64,000 bases of DNA from Phaeodactylibacter xiamenensis. Its GTDB lineage: Bacteria > Bacteroidota > Bacteroidia > Chitinophagales > Saprospiraceae. The position numbers and the translations under genes were made by a program. The stretch spans positions 1 to 64,000 of the forward strand of contig NZ_JPOS01000076.1 in NCBI RefSeq assembly GCF_000759025.1. The letters run 5' to 3'. How positions within the stretch are numbered: position 1 is the stretch's first letter; the number at the start of each line of letters is the position of its first letter. The notes under the pieces were generated by a model. That model was not told the DNA's origin. It saw only the letters and a list, made by a program, of their open reading frames with translations, and did not search any database. This document shows positions 52,543 to 61,527 of the stretch, piece after piece.

Positions 52543-54060
52543 CTAAGCATTCCCCATCCGTCGCCCCACCTTGCCTTCCACCCAGGCGGGGACATCGAGG
52601 TAGTGGATGGCTTTGCGCTCGAAGGGGCTGTGGAGGAAGGGCTGCAGGGCGGTGTGGAACTGCCGGAAGGCGGCGGTGTGCTCAGACAGGGGCTTGTTGG
52701 ACAGCTCTGCTAGGAAGCGGAGGGTGCGGGCGAGCATGGGGCTGAGGTCGGTGGCTTTGGCGAAGAGGCGCTGCACGGCACGCAGGAGGTAGTCGAGCAG
52801 GCGGTAGTTGCCGAGCTCGTAGTGGCACAACAGGTGGAGCATGCGGGTGTTGTGGAGGAGGTCTTCGCGCAGGGAGCCGGCCTTGAGGTGGATGATCTCG
52901 TTGAGGTAGTCGAGGGCGGCTTCGTACTGCCCGTCGCAGAAGTGGAGGTAGGCGAATTTGTAGTAGAAGAGGAGGATGCGGTGGACGTCGGTCTGGGCTT
53001 CGAGGAGGCGGAGCTCTTTTTTGAGGGTGGGGATGAGCTGTATGCCGTCCTGGTACTGCCGGCTGACGAAGGCGTGGTTGAGGCGGCTGAGGTGGAGGTA
53101 GACGCGGGCGGTGGAGCGGGCGGTGGCGTCGAGGGCGGGGGCGGTGCCGTGGTAGAAGGCTTCGAAGCCGGTGAGGCAGTCGCGCAGAGCATCGGCATCG
53201 TCGAGCATGTAGTGGAGCACCATATTATAGTAGAGGGCGCGGATGTAGAGGGTGGGGTCTTTTTCCTGCATCTGGGGGTCTTCGCGGAACAGGGCGGCCC
53301 ACCGCCGGGCGTAGATCAGGGCGTCATCGAAGTTGAGCAGGATGTACTGGTGCCACATATAGCCCTGGTAGAGGTTGGCTTTCTCAAAAAAGGTGAGGGG
53401 GCCGTTGAGGTGCTCCTTGGGGATATGGGCTTCGAAGAAGGTTTGGACGTTGGCGACTTCGCTTTCGGACTTTACATGGCCGTGCTCGATGTACCAGCCT
53501 TGTATTTGTATGTTGAAGTTGGAAAAGAGGTTGCTGGAGTGGGCGATGCGGCTGCGGTGGCTGGCTTCCTCGAGCAGGCCTTCCATCTTGTTGGCCACGC
53601 GGCGGCTGCGGGTGATGTGGCGGGCTTCGATGAGCTTCTGGAACTCGATGATCTCGAGGTGGAGGACGTCCTGATGGTGGGCTTCGGCTTTGTTTTTGAC
53701 GCTTTCGAGGGTGCGCAGGGCCTGCATGTACATGCCTTTGCTGTAGAGAATGCGGGCGAAGTCGATCTGCTCGTGTATGAAAATCTCAATATCGCGCTTG
53801 ATGTAGAGCAGGCGGAGGCTCTTGAGGAGCTGCTGGTAGAGGTGGCGTTTGTGGTTGGGGAGGTTGCGGGGGGAGATGGGCAGGGCATCGAGGATGGCCT
53901 TGTCGTCGTAGGTGTCCATCTGATTGAGGAGGTCGAAGAGCTGCACGAAGGTGGCGTCGCCCTGATAGCGGCTGGCGTAGAGCTTGAAGTTGCGCTTTTC
54001 GGCCCGGGTCATGGACTGAATGAGGTGGTGGAGGTGGTCGCGTTTGGTGTTTAGTGGCAC
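52543..54060 (-). CDS. Helical-repeat (TPR-like) protein, function unknown
   Basis: 505-residue, helix-rich soluble protein. The N-terminus (RDHLHHLIQSMTRAEKRNFK) and HKRHLYQQLLKSLRLLYIKR resemble a family of large uncharacterised Bacteroidota proteins. Central and C-terminal parts show TPR-like spacing (YLHFCDGQYEAALDYLNEII and LHLLCHYELGNYRLLDYLL). There is no signal peptide or membrane segment. GC-rich with typical core-genome codon use. It is divergent from the nitrogen genes, with about 180 bp between their starts. Confidence 0.65.
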   Translation of the reverse strand: MPLNTKRDHLHHLIQSMTRAEKRNFKLYASRYQGDATFVQLFDLLNQMDTYDDKAILDALPISPRNLPNHKRHLYQQLLKSLRLLYIKRDIEIFIHEQIDFARILYSKGMYMQALRTLESVKNKAEAHHQDVLHLEIIEFQKLIEARHITRSRRVANKMEGLLEEASHRSRIAHSSNLFSNFNIQIQGWYIEHGHVKSESEVANVQTFFEAHIPKEHLNGPLTFFEKANLYQGYMWHQYILLNFDDALIYARRWAALFREDPQMQEKDPTLYIRALYYNMVLHYMLDDADALRDCLTGFEAFYHGTAPALDATARSTARVYLHLSRLNHAFVSRQYQDGIQLIPTLKKELRLLEAQTDVHRILLFYYKFAYLHFCDGQYEAALDYLNEIIHLKAGSLREDLLHNTRMLHLLCHYELGNYRLLDYLLRAVQRLFAKATDLSPMLARTLRFLAELSNKPLSEHTAAFRQFHTALQPFLHSPFERKAIHYLDVPAWVEGKVGRRMGNA

Positions 54061-54149
54061 ATTAAACGGATTTTATAGTTTTGAAAAACAGGGGGTTAGG
54101 ATTTGTGGTTTGGTTTTGGGCATCACATCAAAAAACAAAAGTAGCTATA

Positions 54150-54176
54150 TTGGGGGAGTATCATGCGCTACATTTG
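54150..54176 (+). promoter_or_regulatory. Candidate Bacteroidota promoter of the PII gene
   Basis: tacatttg at 54169-54176 matches the Bacteroidota -7 element TAnnTTTG exactly, with ttg at 54150-54152 about 16 bases upstream as a possible -33 element. It lies 68 bp ahead of the PII start. Confidence 0.45.
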
Positions 54177-54243
54177 TAATTATCACAGAATACAGTTCCG
54201 CAGGCCCGGCCAAAAGTTGACAAAACTTTAAAGGATTGACAAA

Positions 54244-54582
54244 ATGAAAAAAATAGAAGCGATCATCAGGTTGTCCCGTTTTGAGCAAATCCGGGATGCG
54301 CTGGCGGGTATTGGGGTACGTTTTTTTACCCTTACGGAAGTCAAGGGCTTTGGGCTGCAGATTGGCCCCAAGATGACTTACCGGGGCAGCACTTACGATG
54401 CTGATTATATTGCCCGTTTACAGCTCGATATTCTGTGCGAGGACGAAAAGGTCGATGATATTGTCAAAACCATCAGTGCGTCCGGTCGTACGGGCGAGGT
54501 GGGGGATGGCAAGATCATTGTCTATGATGTAAAGCACGTCGTCCGCATCCGCACCGGGGAAACCAATGCGGAGGCCTTGTAA
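54244..54582 (+). CDS. glnK: PII nitrogen regulatory protein (GlnB/GlnK)
   Basis: 112-residue PII signal protein: MKKIEAIIRLSRFEQIRDAL at the N-terminus, the T-loop around GPKMTYRGSTY (Tyr46 and Tyr51; Tyr51 is the usual uridylylation position), and SGRTGEVGDGKIIVYDV for the B-loop/ATP-binding part. PII trimers sense 2-oxoglutarate and ATP/ADP and gate ammonium uptake. Directly followed by the ammonium transporter gene, which favours the GlnK type. Confidence 0.95.
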   Translation: MKKIEAIIRLSRFEQIRDALAGIGVRFFTLTEVKGFGLQIGPKMTYRGSTYDADYIARLQLDILCEDEKVDDIVKTISASGRTGEVGDGKIIVYDVKHVVRIRTGETNAEAL

Positions 54583-54832
54583 ACCTCGTGCCCTTAACCT
54601 ATTTGCTACGCTGCTGCTGCACACCATCTTATTTTAACTTCCTGTTGCTGAGGTCAGGTTTGCCTCCCGTTGAGGTGGTCTTGGTGTTTTAGCCCTGTCT
54701 TACCAATAACCAAATTAAGCTGCAAGAAAAGACTGTCTGCCATCCGGTAGTACAGTAATTGCTGTTTGGCGAAAGCCGGCGGTGTATTCTGTGTGAGGAA
54801 CTATTTGAAGAACTACTTTAACGACTACGTTT

Positions 54833-56086
54833 ATGGATCAGGCATTATTCACGGCAAATAATGTATGGATGTTGGTTTCGACGGTGCTGGTCTTTGTGAT
54901 GCACCTGGGCTTTTCGGCTCTGGAAGCTGGCTTTGTACAGAAGAAAAACACGGTCAACATTCTCTTCAAGAATGCGATGATCATTTCGATTGGGCTGCTG
55001 ACCTACTTTATTGTGGGTTTCAACCTCATGTATCCGGGTGTGAATGAAGGCGGCTTCTTTGGCTTTGGCGGCTTTGGGCTGTCGATGCCGGAAGGGGACG
55101 CAGGCGGGATTGCCTACGCAGATGGCGGCTACACTTACTACACGGATTTTATATTTCAGGGCATGTTTGCGGCTACAGCGGCGACCATTGTTTCCGGGGC
55201 GGTAGCGGAGCGGATTAAGCTCAATGCCTTCCTGATTTTTGCGACCTTGTTCGTGGCCATCAGCTATCCCATTACCGGCATGTGGAAGTGGGGTGCGGGC
55301 TGGCTGGATGCGGCGGGCTTTTACGACTTTGCGGGCTCCACGCTGGTGCACGCGGTAGGCGGCTGGGGCGCACTCGCGGCCGTATTGCTGCTGGGCGCGC
55401 GCCGGGGCAAGTATCAGAAAAACGGGGGCATCAAGCCGATTCCGGGGCACAGCATGCCGTTGGCGGCAATCGGGGTTTTCCTCCTGTGGTTCGGCTGGTT
55501 CGGCTTCAACGGGGGCTCGGTGCTGTCGGCTGACCCGGTGGCGGTCTCCCTGGTGTTTGTGACGACTTCCCTCGCGGCTTCGGCCGGGGCGGTAGGGGCT
55601 TTCTTTTTGTCCTACTTCCTCTTCAAGTCGCACGACCTGTCTATGGTCCTCAACGGTATCCTGGGCGGCCTGGTGGGCATCACGGCCGGGGCCGACCTGA
55701 TGAGCCCTATGGAGGCCATCATGATCGGTGGCATTGCCGGGCTGATCATCCCGGTCTCTGTAGTCTTCTTTGACCGTATCAAGATCGACGACCCCGTGGG
55801 CGCCACTTCCGTCCACCTGATGTGCGGGCTCTGGGGCACCCTGGCGGTAGGCATTTTCGGTGCCAAAGCCGGGCTGGGGCAGTTGTGGACGCAGCTGTAC
55901 GGCACCCTGGCGGTGGGGGGCTTCACCTTCGCCTTTGCCTTCGGGCTGATGTATATCCTCAAGGTGACGATCGGCATCCGCGTCAGCGAGGAAGAAGAAG
56001 AGCGCGGCCTGGACGTGGCCGAGCACGATATGGAAGCTTATGAAGCGGGCACGGTGACCGAGCCGGCTTATCAGCTGATGAAATAG
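54833..56086 (+). CDS. amtB: Ammonium transporter (Amt family)
   Basis: 417-residue inner-membrane channel with about eleven membrane helices. The twin pore histidines are in STLVHAVGGWGAL and TSVHLMCGLWGTL. FSALEAGFVQKKNTVNIL and AERIKLNAFLIFATLF are conserved Amt segments. The cytoplasmic C-terminal tail (RVSEEEEERGLDVAEHDMEA) is where PII would dock. It lies 250 bp after the PII gene and belongs to the nitrogen-assimilation series that continues with two glutamine synthetases. Confidence 0.96.
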   Translation: MDQALFTANNVWMLVSTVLVFVMHLGFSALEAGFVQKKNTVNILFKNAMIISIGLLTYFIVGFNLMYPGVNEGGFFGFGGFGLSMPEGDAGGIAYADGGYTYYTDFIFQGMFAATAATIVSGAVAERIKLNAFLIFATLFVAISYPITGMWKWGAGWLDAAGFYDFAGSTLVHAVGGWGALAAVLLLGARRGKYQKNGGIKPIPGHSMPLAAIGVFLLWFGWFGFNGGSVLSADPVAVSLVFVTTSLAASAGAVGAFFLSYFLFKSHDLSMVLNGILGGLVGITAGADLMSPMEAIMIGGIAGLIIPVSVVFFDRIKIDDPVGATSVHLMCGLWGTLAVGIFGAKAGLGQLWTQLYGTLAVGGFTFAFAFGLMYILKVTIGIRVSEEEEERGLDVAEHDMEAYEAGTVTEPAYQLMK

Positions 56087-56164
56087 TACAGCCCTGCGTT
56101 GTACTGGATTAGTATGAAAAAACGATAAGGGCCGGGGATGCCCGGGTAGCCTGAGGGGGTTGTC

Positions 56165-56320
56165 CCGGAACGGTCCTGGGAAAGGTTAAGGTTGAGGATA
56201 AGGTTGAGGGGCTTGGCGAGGTCTCCAAGGCGTCGACCGCAAAACGGTCGCTCCCTGCGGAGGGCCCCGGTTGTTCTCAACCCCGACCTCAGCCTCAACC
56301 TGGTCCAGGTACCCCCAAGC
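56165..56320. repeat. Inverted hexamer arrays ahead of glnA
   Basis: aaggttaaggttgaggataagg units (56178-56210) face cctcagcctcaacctgg units (56288-56310) across a middle with gaccgcaaaacggtc (hairpin). The gap can fold as a long imperfect stem upstream of the GSII gene. Confidence 0.7.
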
Positions 56321-56364
56321 CCGGCAGGAACGATCAAAAAATGACCACAAAACTCAAATAGATC

Positions 56365-57396
56365 ATGGCAAAATCAAAGTTAGAGTACATTTGGCTGGAC
56401 GGTTCTGAGCCCACGCAGGGGCTGCGTTCCAAAACCAAGATTGTAAAAGACTTTAGTGGTGCCCTGGAGGACTGCCCGATGTGGTCCTTCGACGGCAGCT
56501 CCACCAATCAGGCGGAGGGCGGTGCGTCCGACTGTCTGCTCAGGCCCGTAGCGATTTATCCGGACCCCGACCGCCGGGCGGGCTTCCTGGTGATGTGCGA
56601 GGTGCTGAATGCGGATGGCACGCCTCACCCGACCAATGGCCGGGCTACGATTAATGATGACGATGCCGACTTCTGGTTTGGCTTCGAGCAGGAATACTTC
56701 CTCTGGGACCTGGAGACCAACAAGCCGCTGGGCTTCCCTGCCAATGGCTATCCGCGGCCGCAGGGGCCTTACTACTGCTCCGTGGGCGCCGGCAATGCTT
56801 ACGGGCGGGAGGTCATCGAGGAGCACCTCGACCTGTGCATCGATGCCGGGCTGAATATCGAGGGCATCAACGCAGAAGTCGCTGCCGGGCAGTGGGAGTT
56901 TCAGGTGTTTGCCAAAGGCGCGCACGAGGCTGGCGATCAGGTATGGGTGGCCCGCTACCTGCTGGAGCGTACGGCTGAGAAGTACGGGCTGGGCATCAAC
57001 TGGCACTGCAAGCCTCTGCAGGGCGACTGGAACGGATCGGGCATGCACGCCAACTTCTCCAACTCCCTGCTGCGGGAGGCGGGCAGCCGCGAGGTGTACG
57101 ATACGGTTTGTCAGGCCTTCGGTGCCACGCCGGATGTCATCAAGGCGCACATCGAGGTATACGGGGAGGACAACCACCTCCGCCTGACCGGGTTGCACGA
57201 GACGCAATCGATTGACAAATTCAGCTACGGGGTTTCTGACCGGGGCGCGTCTATCCGCATCCCGATCGCCACGGTGGAGAATGGCTGGAAGGGCTGGCTG
57301 GAAGACCGCCGCCCGAACTCTGCTGCAGACCCCTACAAGGTGGCGGCGCGCATCATCAGGACCGTCCGCTCGGCCGATGTGATGCAGCCGGCTTAA
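56365..57396 (+). CDS. glnA: Glutamine synthetase type II (GSII)
   Basis: 343-residue glutamine synthetase of the short, eukaryote-like class: LEYIWLDGSEPTQGLRSKTK at the N-terminus, MWSFDGSSTNQAEGGASDCL, FGFEQEYFLWD (metal-binding glutamates), INWHCKPLQGDWNGSGMHAN (the nucleotide/glutamate-binding segment) and SDRGASIRIP. It condenses ammonium and glutamate using ATP. Normal length for GSII and lacking the adenylylation loop of GSI. It sits between amtB and a GSIII gene. Confidence 0.95.
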   Translation: MAKSKLEYIWLDGSEPTQGLRSKTKIVKDFSGALEDCPMWSFDGSSTNQAEGGASDCLLRPVAIYPDPDRRAGFLVMCEVLNADGTPHPTNGRATINDDDADFWFGFEQEYFLWDLETNKPLGFPANGYPRPQGPYYCSVGAGNAYGREVIEEHLDLCIDAGLNIEGINAEVAAGQWEFQVFAKGAHEAGDQVWVARYLLERTAEKYGLGINWHCKPLQGDWNGSGMHANFSNSLLREAGSREVYDTVCQAFGATPDVIKAHIEVYGEDNHLRLTGLHETQSIDKFSYGVSDRGASIRIPIATVENGWKGWLEDRRPNSAADPYKVAARIIRTVRSADVMQPA

Positions 57397-57451
57397 CCCC
57401 GTAATGGCTATACATTGACCTTATAGTTCCTGCATAGAAGTATGCGATTTT

Positions 57452-57484
57452 CTGCCTCCGGTAAAGTCCGGGGGCAGTCTTGTT
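57452..57484 (+). terminator. Hairpin after glnA
   Basis: ctgcctccgg and ccgggggcag form a 10-bp stem with one mismatch around a 6-base loop, followed by tcttgtt. Placed 55 bp after the GSII stop, it may end the amtB/glnA transcript; the U tract is weak. Confidence 0.5.
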
Positions 57485-57499
57485 GGAGCTGTAGGGTTT

Positions 57500-58400
57500 G
57501 GGCTGGGGCGAGGTCCGTAGCAAGGATAAGGTTGAGGATGAGGTTGAGGCCACCCGGGGTCTTCCACTTGGAGCGACCGTTAGCGGTCGCCGCCTGGGCG
57601 GTCTGGCTGGGACCTTCAACCTCCTTCCGTAGCCAGCCTGGACGAGCCAATCTCAGCCTCGACTGGTGCCCGGGCCGGATGCGTGCGACGCTCTACGAGG
57701 TCGGGAAAGCGTGGGGGGATTGGAGTGAGTAAGGTTTGACCTCTGCCGAGGTCAGGGGGTTCTTAGCAGAGCTGCCGGGGGCGGTGTCTTGGGGCGAGCG
57801 TTGCCAGTCGCTGGGCCTCCGGGTTTTTACATTTCGTACCTACGGCACGAGTCGTTGACTAGTCTTGGAGATTACCTACATTTTGCCCCTATGGGGCATT
57901 GGCTGTGGTTGGTCTGCCGGTGGGATGGCTCGGGGGCGAGCGTTGCCGGTCGGTGGGTCGTCAGGAGGCGGTCGCAAAGCGGCCGTGGCACTGGGTGACG
58001 CAGCCTGGTCCTTCTCCGTCCGACGTAGCTTTAGCGGAGACGGAAACCTTAACCTTGACCTCAACCTCGGCTGGGCAGTGCCGGGCTTTTCCTGGGGGAG
58101 GTTGAGGTTGGTCTGTGGCGAGGTCTTTGCGAGGATGAGGTTGAGGGCCGGGCGGGGTCTTCCTGGCTGGGGCTGCCGGGGCGGTGGCTTGGGGCGAGCA
58201 GCGCCGGTCGGTGGGTCGTCAGGAGGCGGTCGCAAAGCGGCCGTGGCACTGGGTGACGCAGCCTGGTCCTTCTCCGTCCGACGTAGCTTTAGCGGAGTCG
58301 GAAACCTTAACCTCAACCTCAACCTCGGTCCGGGTGCAGCCCAAGGTCAACCTCCCTGGGAGCAGCCTGGGGGCCCTGGCAGGTTTTCCAAAATGGGGCA
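57500..58400. repeat. Mosaic intergenic repeat region 6
   Basis: Contains hexamer runs in both senses (57525, 58046, 58099, 58308), the gcgaccg-ttag-cggtcgc hairpin (57570-57590) and the ~74-bp cgtacctacggcacga unit (57825-57899). Two copies of a ~105-bp unit starting gtgggtcgtcaggaggcggt (57953 and 58214) are nearly identical and include acgtagctttagcggag. The reading frame that enters the GSIII gene from here is repeat DNA, not an extension of the protein. Confidence 0.85.
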
Positions 58401-58558
58401 AGTATAGCTACCACGGGCCACCAAAGTTTGTTACCTTTAGAGCAATTGAAAATTATAGGAGCTATAATAGCATTTCAGGATTTTTGAAGGAAAACAGATC
58501 AGCATTCATCAACCCTGGGATCGCATTTTTTTTAAAACTTAAAACTAAGCATATTTCT

Positions 58559-60751
58559 ATGAGTCTTTCCAGATTCCAAGCCCTGGATACTATCCTTAAT
58601 CGTTCCGGGTTTGAGTTGGAGTACGTAGACGTACCCGACCCCAAGATTTCCAACTTCTTCGGCTGTAATGTCTTCAACGACAAAGCCATGAAGGAATACA
58701 TGACCGAAGAAGCCTTCAGCAACGTGAAGCTGGCGATCGAATCGGGTGCCAAGCTGTCCCGCGAGGATGCCGACGTCGTTGCCGATGCCATGAAGCGCTG
58801 GTCGATGGACCACGGTGCCACCCACTACACCCACTGGTTTCAGCCGCTGACGGGCCGTACGGCAGAGAAGCACGACTCCTTCTTCACCCTGCGCCCGGAC
58901 GGGGAGGTAGTGGAAGAGTTTACCGGCGATACCCTTGTTCAGCAGGAGCCTGATGGCTCGTCTTTCCCTGGTGGCGGGCTGCGGTCCACCTTCGAAGCCC
59001 GCGGCTATACGGCCTGGGACCCCTCTTCACCGGCCTTTATCCTGGAAGTAGGGGAGGGCAAGACCCTTTGCATCCCGACCATCTTCGTCACTTACGGGGG
59101 GGATTCCCTCGACTACAAGCTGCCGTTGCTGAAGTCGCAGTCCTATCTGGAGCAGGCTGCCATCCCGGTATGCCAGCTGTTTGACGAGCAGGTCTCCAAA
59201 GTCTGGGTCACCCTCGGCTGGGAGCAGGAGTACTTCCTGGTGGACGAAGCGCTGTTCAATGCCCGTCCTGACCTGTTGCTGACGGGCCGAACCCTCCTGG
59301 GTAAGCACTCGCCCAAAGGGCAGCAGCTGGACGACCACTACTTTGGTTCCATCCCCGAGCGGGTGTACGCTTACATGCGCGACCTGGAGACGGAGTGCCA
59401 CAAGCTGGGCATCCCGGTACGTACCCGCCACAATGAGGTAGGCCCCGGGCAGTACGAGCTGGCGCCTATGTTCGAGGAAGTCAACCTGGCCGTCGACCAC
59501 AATCAGTTGCTGATGGACCTGATGGACCGTGTGGCACGCCGCCACAAGCTGCGGGTGCTGCTACATGAGAAGCCGTTTGCGGGTGTGAATGGCTCGGGCA
59601 AGCATAACAACTGGTCGATGTCGACGAATACCGGTAGCAACCTGCTGTCGCCGGGTAAGAAGCCGGGCAGCAACCTCCGCTTCCTGACGTTTTTTGTGAA
59701 TACCATTCAGGCCGTATACAAGCATGCGGATATTCTGCGGGCTAGCGTGGCTTCGGCTTCCAATGACCACCGTCTGGGGGCCAATGAAGCGCCGCCGGCT
59801 ATCGTTTCCGTCTTTATCGGTGATACCCTCACCAAAGTCCTCGACAGCATTGAGAACGGGGCGACCCTGGATGAGGCGGGCGTGAAGGAAGTGATCGACC
59901 TGCTGAATAAGATCCCGAACCTGGAGCTGGACAATACCGACCGTAACCGGACGTCTCCCTTCGCCTTTACCGGCAATAAGTTTGAGATCCGCATGGTGGG
60001 CTCTACGATGAACTGCGCGGCACCGATGACGGTGATGAACACGATTGTGGGCCGTCAGCTGGAGTTGTTCAATGCGGAGCTGAAGGAGCTGATGGACAAG
60101 GGGCAGGAGCGGGATGCAGCCATTCTGACGATCCTGCGCCGCTACATCAAGGAGTCGAGGGCCATCCGTTTTGAAGGCGACGGCTACAGCGAAGCCTGGG
60201 AGCGGGAGGCTGAAAAGCGGGGGTTGGCAAATACGCCGAACACGCCGGATGCCCTGAATGCTTACAAGTCTCAGGAGGCGATCGAGCTGTTCACGTCGAG
60301 CAAGGTATTTACAGAGAAGGAGCTGCACGCCCACTACGAGGTGATGAATGAGAACTATATCATCAAACTGCAGATCGAGGCCCGCACTATGGGCGAGATG
60401 GTGATCAACCACATTCTGCCTGCTGCGATTGCCTATCAGGGGCAGCTGGCGGATGGTGCCGTGAAGATCAAGGAGCTGGGGCTGACCGAAAATGAGTACA
60501 AGGCACAGCTGGACATCATCAAGCTGATTGCGGAAAACATCAGCCTCATCAAGCAGAAAGTCAATGAGATGACGATTGCCCGCCGGGATGCCAACGAGCT
60601 GGAGGATGCCAACGAGATGGCGAAGGCGTACTGCTACGAGATCAAGCCGTTGATGGAGGAGATCCGCACCTATGCTGACCGTCTGGAGTATCTGGTGGAT
60701 GACCGGGAGTGGCCATTGATCAAGTACCGGGAGCTGATGTTCGTCCGGTAA
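58559..60751 (+). CDS. glnN: Glutamine synthetase type III (GSIII)
   Basis: 730-residue glutamine synthetase of the large GSIII class, from the ATG at 58559 (MSLSRFQALDTIL); the open frame upstream is repeat DNA. VADAMKRWSMDHGATHYTHW, FQPLTGRTAEKHDSFF, LGWEQEYFLVDEA and the nucleotide-site segment LLHEKPFAGVNGSGKHNNWS are class hallmarks, as is the NRTSPFAFTGNKFEIRMVGS stretch. The C-terminal third is helical. Same reaction as GSII. A weak -7-like site (taccttta, 58432) lies in the AT-rich leader. Confidence 0.96.
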   Translation: MSLSRFQALDTILNRSGFELEYVDVPDPKISNFFGCNVFNDKAMKEYMTEEAFSNVKLAIESGAKLSREDADVVADAMKRWSMDHGATHYTHWFQPLTGRTAEKHDSFFTLRPDGEVVEEFTGDTLVQQEPDGSSFPGGGLRSTFEARGYTAWDPSSPAFILEVGEGKTLCIPTIFVTYGGDSLDYKLPLLKSQSYLEQAAIPVCQLFDEQVSKVWVTLGWEQEYFLVDEALFNARPDLLLTGRTLLGKHSPKGQQLDDHYFGSIPERVYAYMRDLETECHKLGIPVRTRHNEVGPGQYELAPMFEEVNLAVDHNQLLMDLMDRVARRHKLRVLLHEKPFAGVNGSGKHNNWSMSTNTGSNLLSPGKKPGSNLRFLTFFVNTIQAVYKHADILRASVASASNDHRLGANEAPPAIVSVFIGDTLTKVLDSIENGATLDEAGVKEVIDLLNKIPNLELDNTDRNRTSPFAFTGNKFEIRMVGSTMNCAAPMTVMNTIVGRQLELFNAELKELMDKGQERDAAILTILRRYIKESRAIRFEGDGYSEAWEREAEKRGLANTPNTPDALNAYKSQEAIELFTSSKVFTEKELHAHYEVMNENYIIKLQIEARTMGEMVINHILPAAIAYQGQLADGAVKIKELGLTENEYKAQLDIIKLIAENISLIKQKVNEMTIARRDANELEDANEMAKAYCYEIKPLMEEIRTYADRLEYLVDDREWPLIKYRELMFVR

Positions 60752-60859
60752 GAGATACGTTTTAGACTGTTGTAAAGGAGTAGCCCGGGCTGCGCGTATG
60801 GCGTGGCTTGGGCTGCTTTAGTTTTGGGCTGGGCCGTTAGGGTATACTTTGAGCGGAGG

Positions 60860-61500
60860 CTTGGCTAGGTAGTATGCCTTAACCTTGGCGGGGCGGTGCC
60901 GTGCTTTTCCTGGGGGAGGTTGAGGTTGGTCTGTGGCGGGGTCTTTGCGAGGATGAGGTTGAGGGCCAGGGCGGGGTCTTGGGGCGAGCGTTGCCGTTGG
61001 TGGGTCTCCGGGTTTTCACATTTCGTACCTACGGCACGAGTCGTTGGCTAGTCTTGGAGGTTACCTACATTTTGCCCCTATGGGGCATTGGCTGTGGTTG
61101 GTCTGCCGGGGGCGAGCATTGCCGGTCGCTTGGTCTCGGAGTGCCGGTCGGTGGGTCGTCAGGAGGCGGTCGCAAAGCGGCCGTGGCATTGGGGGACGCC
61201 GCCTTGTCCTTAACCTTAACCTTAACCTCAGCCTCGGCTGTGCAGTGCCGGGCTTTTCCTGGGGGAGGTTGAGGTTGGTACTTTGGCGAGGTCGGAACCG
61301 AGGTTGAGGTTGAGGACCAGGGTATGGCTGCCTGGGTCGACCGTTTGCGGTCTCCTGCCTGGGAGCGAGGGTTGGTTTTCTGGGCTGGGTCTGCCGGGGC
61401 GATGTCTTGGGGTGAGCGTTGCCGGTGGGTGCGGCACTATTATTTTGCAAAGGAAAAGATAAAGCTTCCACCTCCGATCCACGTCAGGATGGGAATAGTT
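60860..61500. repeat. Mosaic intergenic repeat region 7
   Basis: Holds gaggttgaggttgg hexamers (60915, 61263), the ~74-bp cacatttcgtacctacggca unit (61015-61088), the gtgggtcgtcaggaggcggt unit (61150), hexamers ccttaaccttaacc (61209-61240), the gaccg-ttt-gcggtc hairpin (61337) and a cttccacctccgatcc unit (61465). No gene. Confidence 0.85.
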
Positions 61501-61527
61501 TGGTGTTGGGTCGATTGACCTTTTCAG

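Noticed and set aside
52822-54054. Long plus-strand ORF of 410 codons
   Set aside because: It is the antisense shadow of the GC-rich helical-repeat gene on the minus strand; its composition (Val/Glu/Gly-rich) shows no family features.
54845-56026. Minus-strand ORF of 393 codons opposite amtB
   Set aside because: Antisense shadow of a clear ammonium transporter gene with conserved pore motifs on the plus strand.
58184-58558. N-terminal extension of GSIII by 125 residues
   Set aside because: The extension is translated repeat DNA (ggaggcggtcgc unit and hexamers); the ATG at 58559 gives the normal GSIII length and a standard N-terminus.
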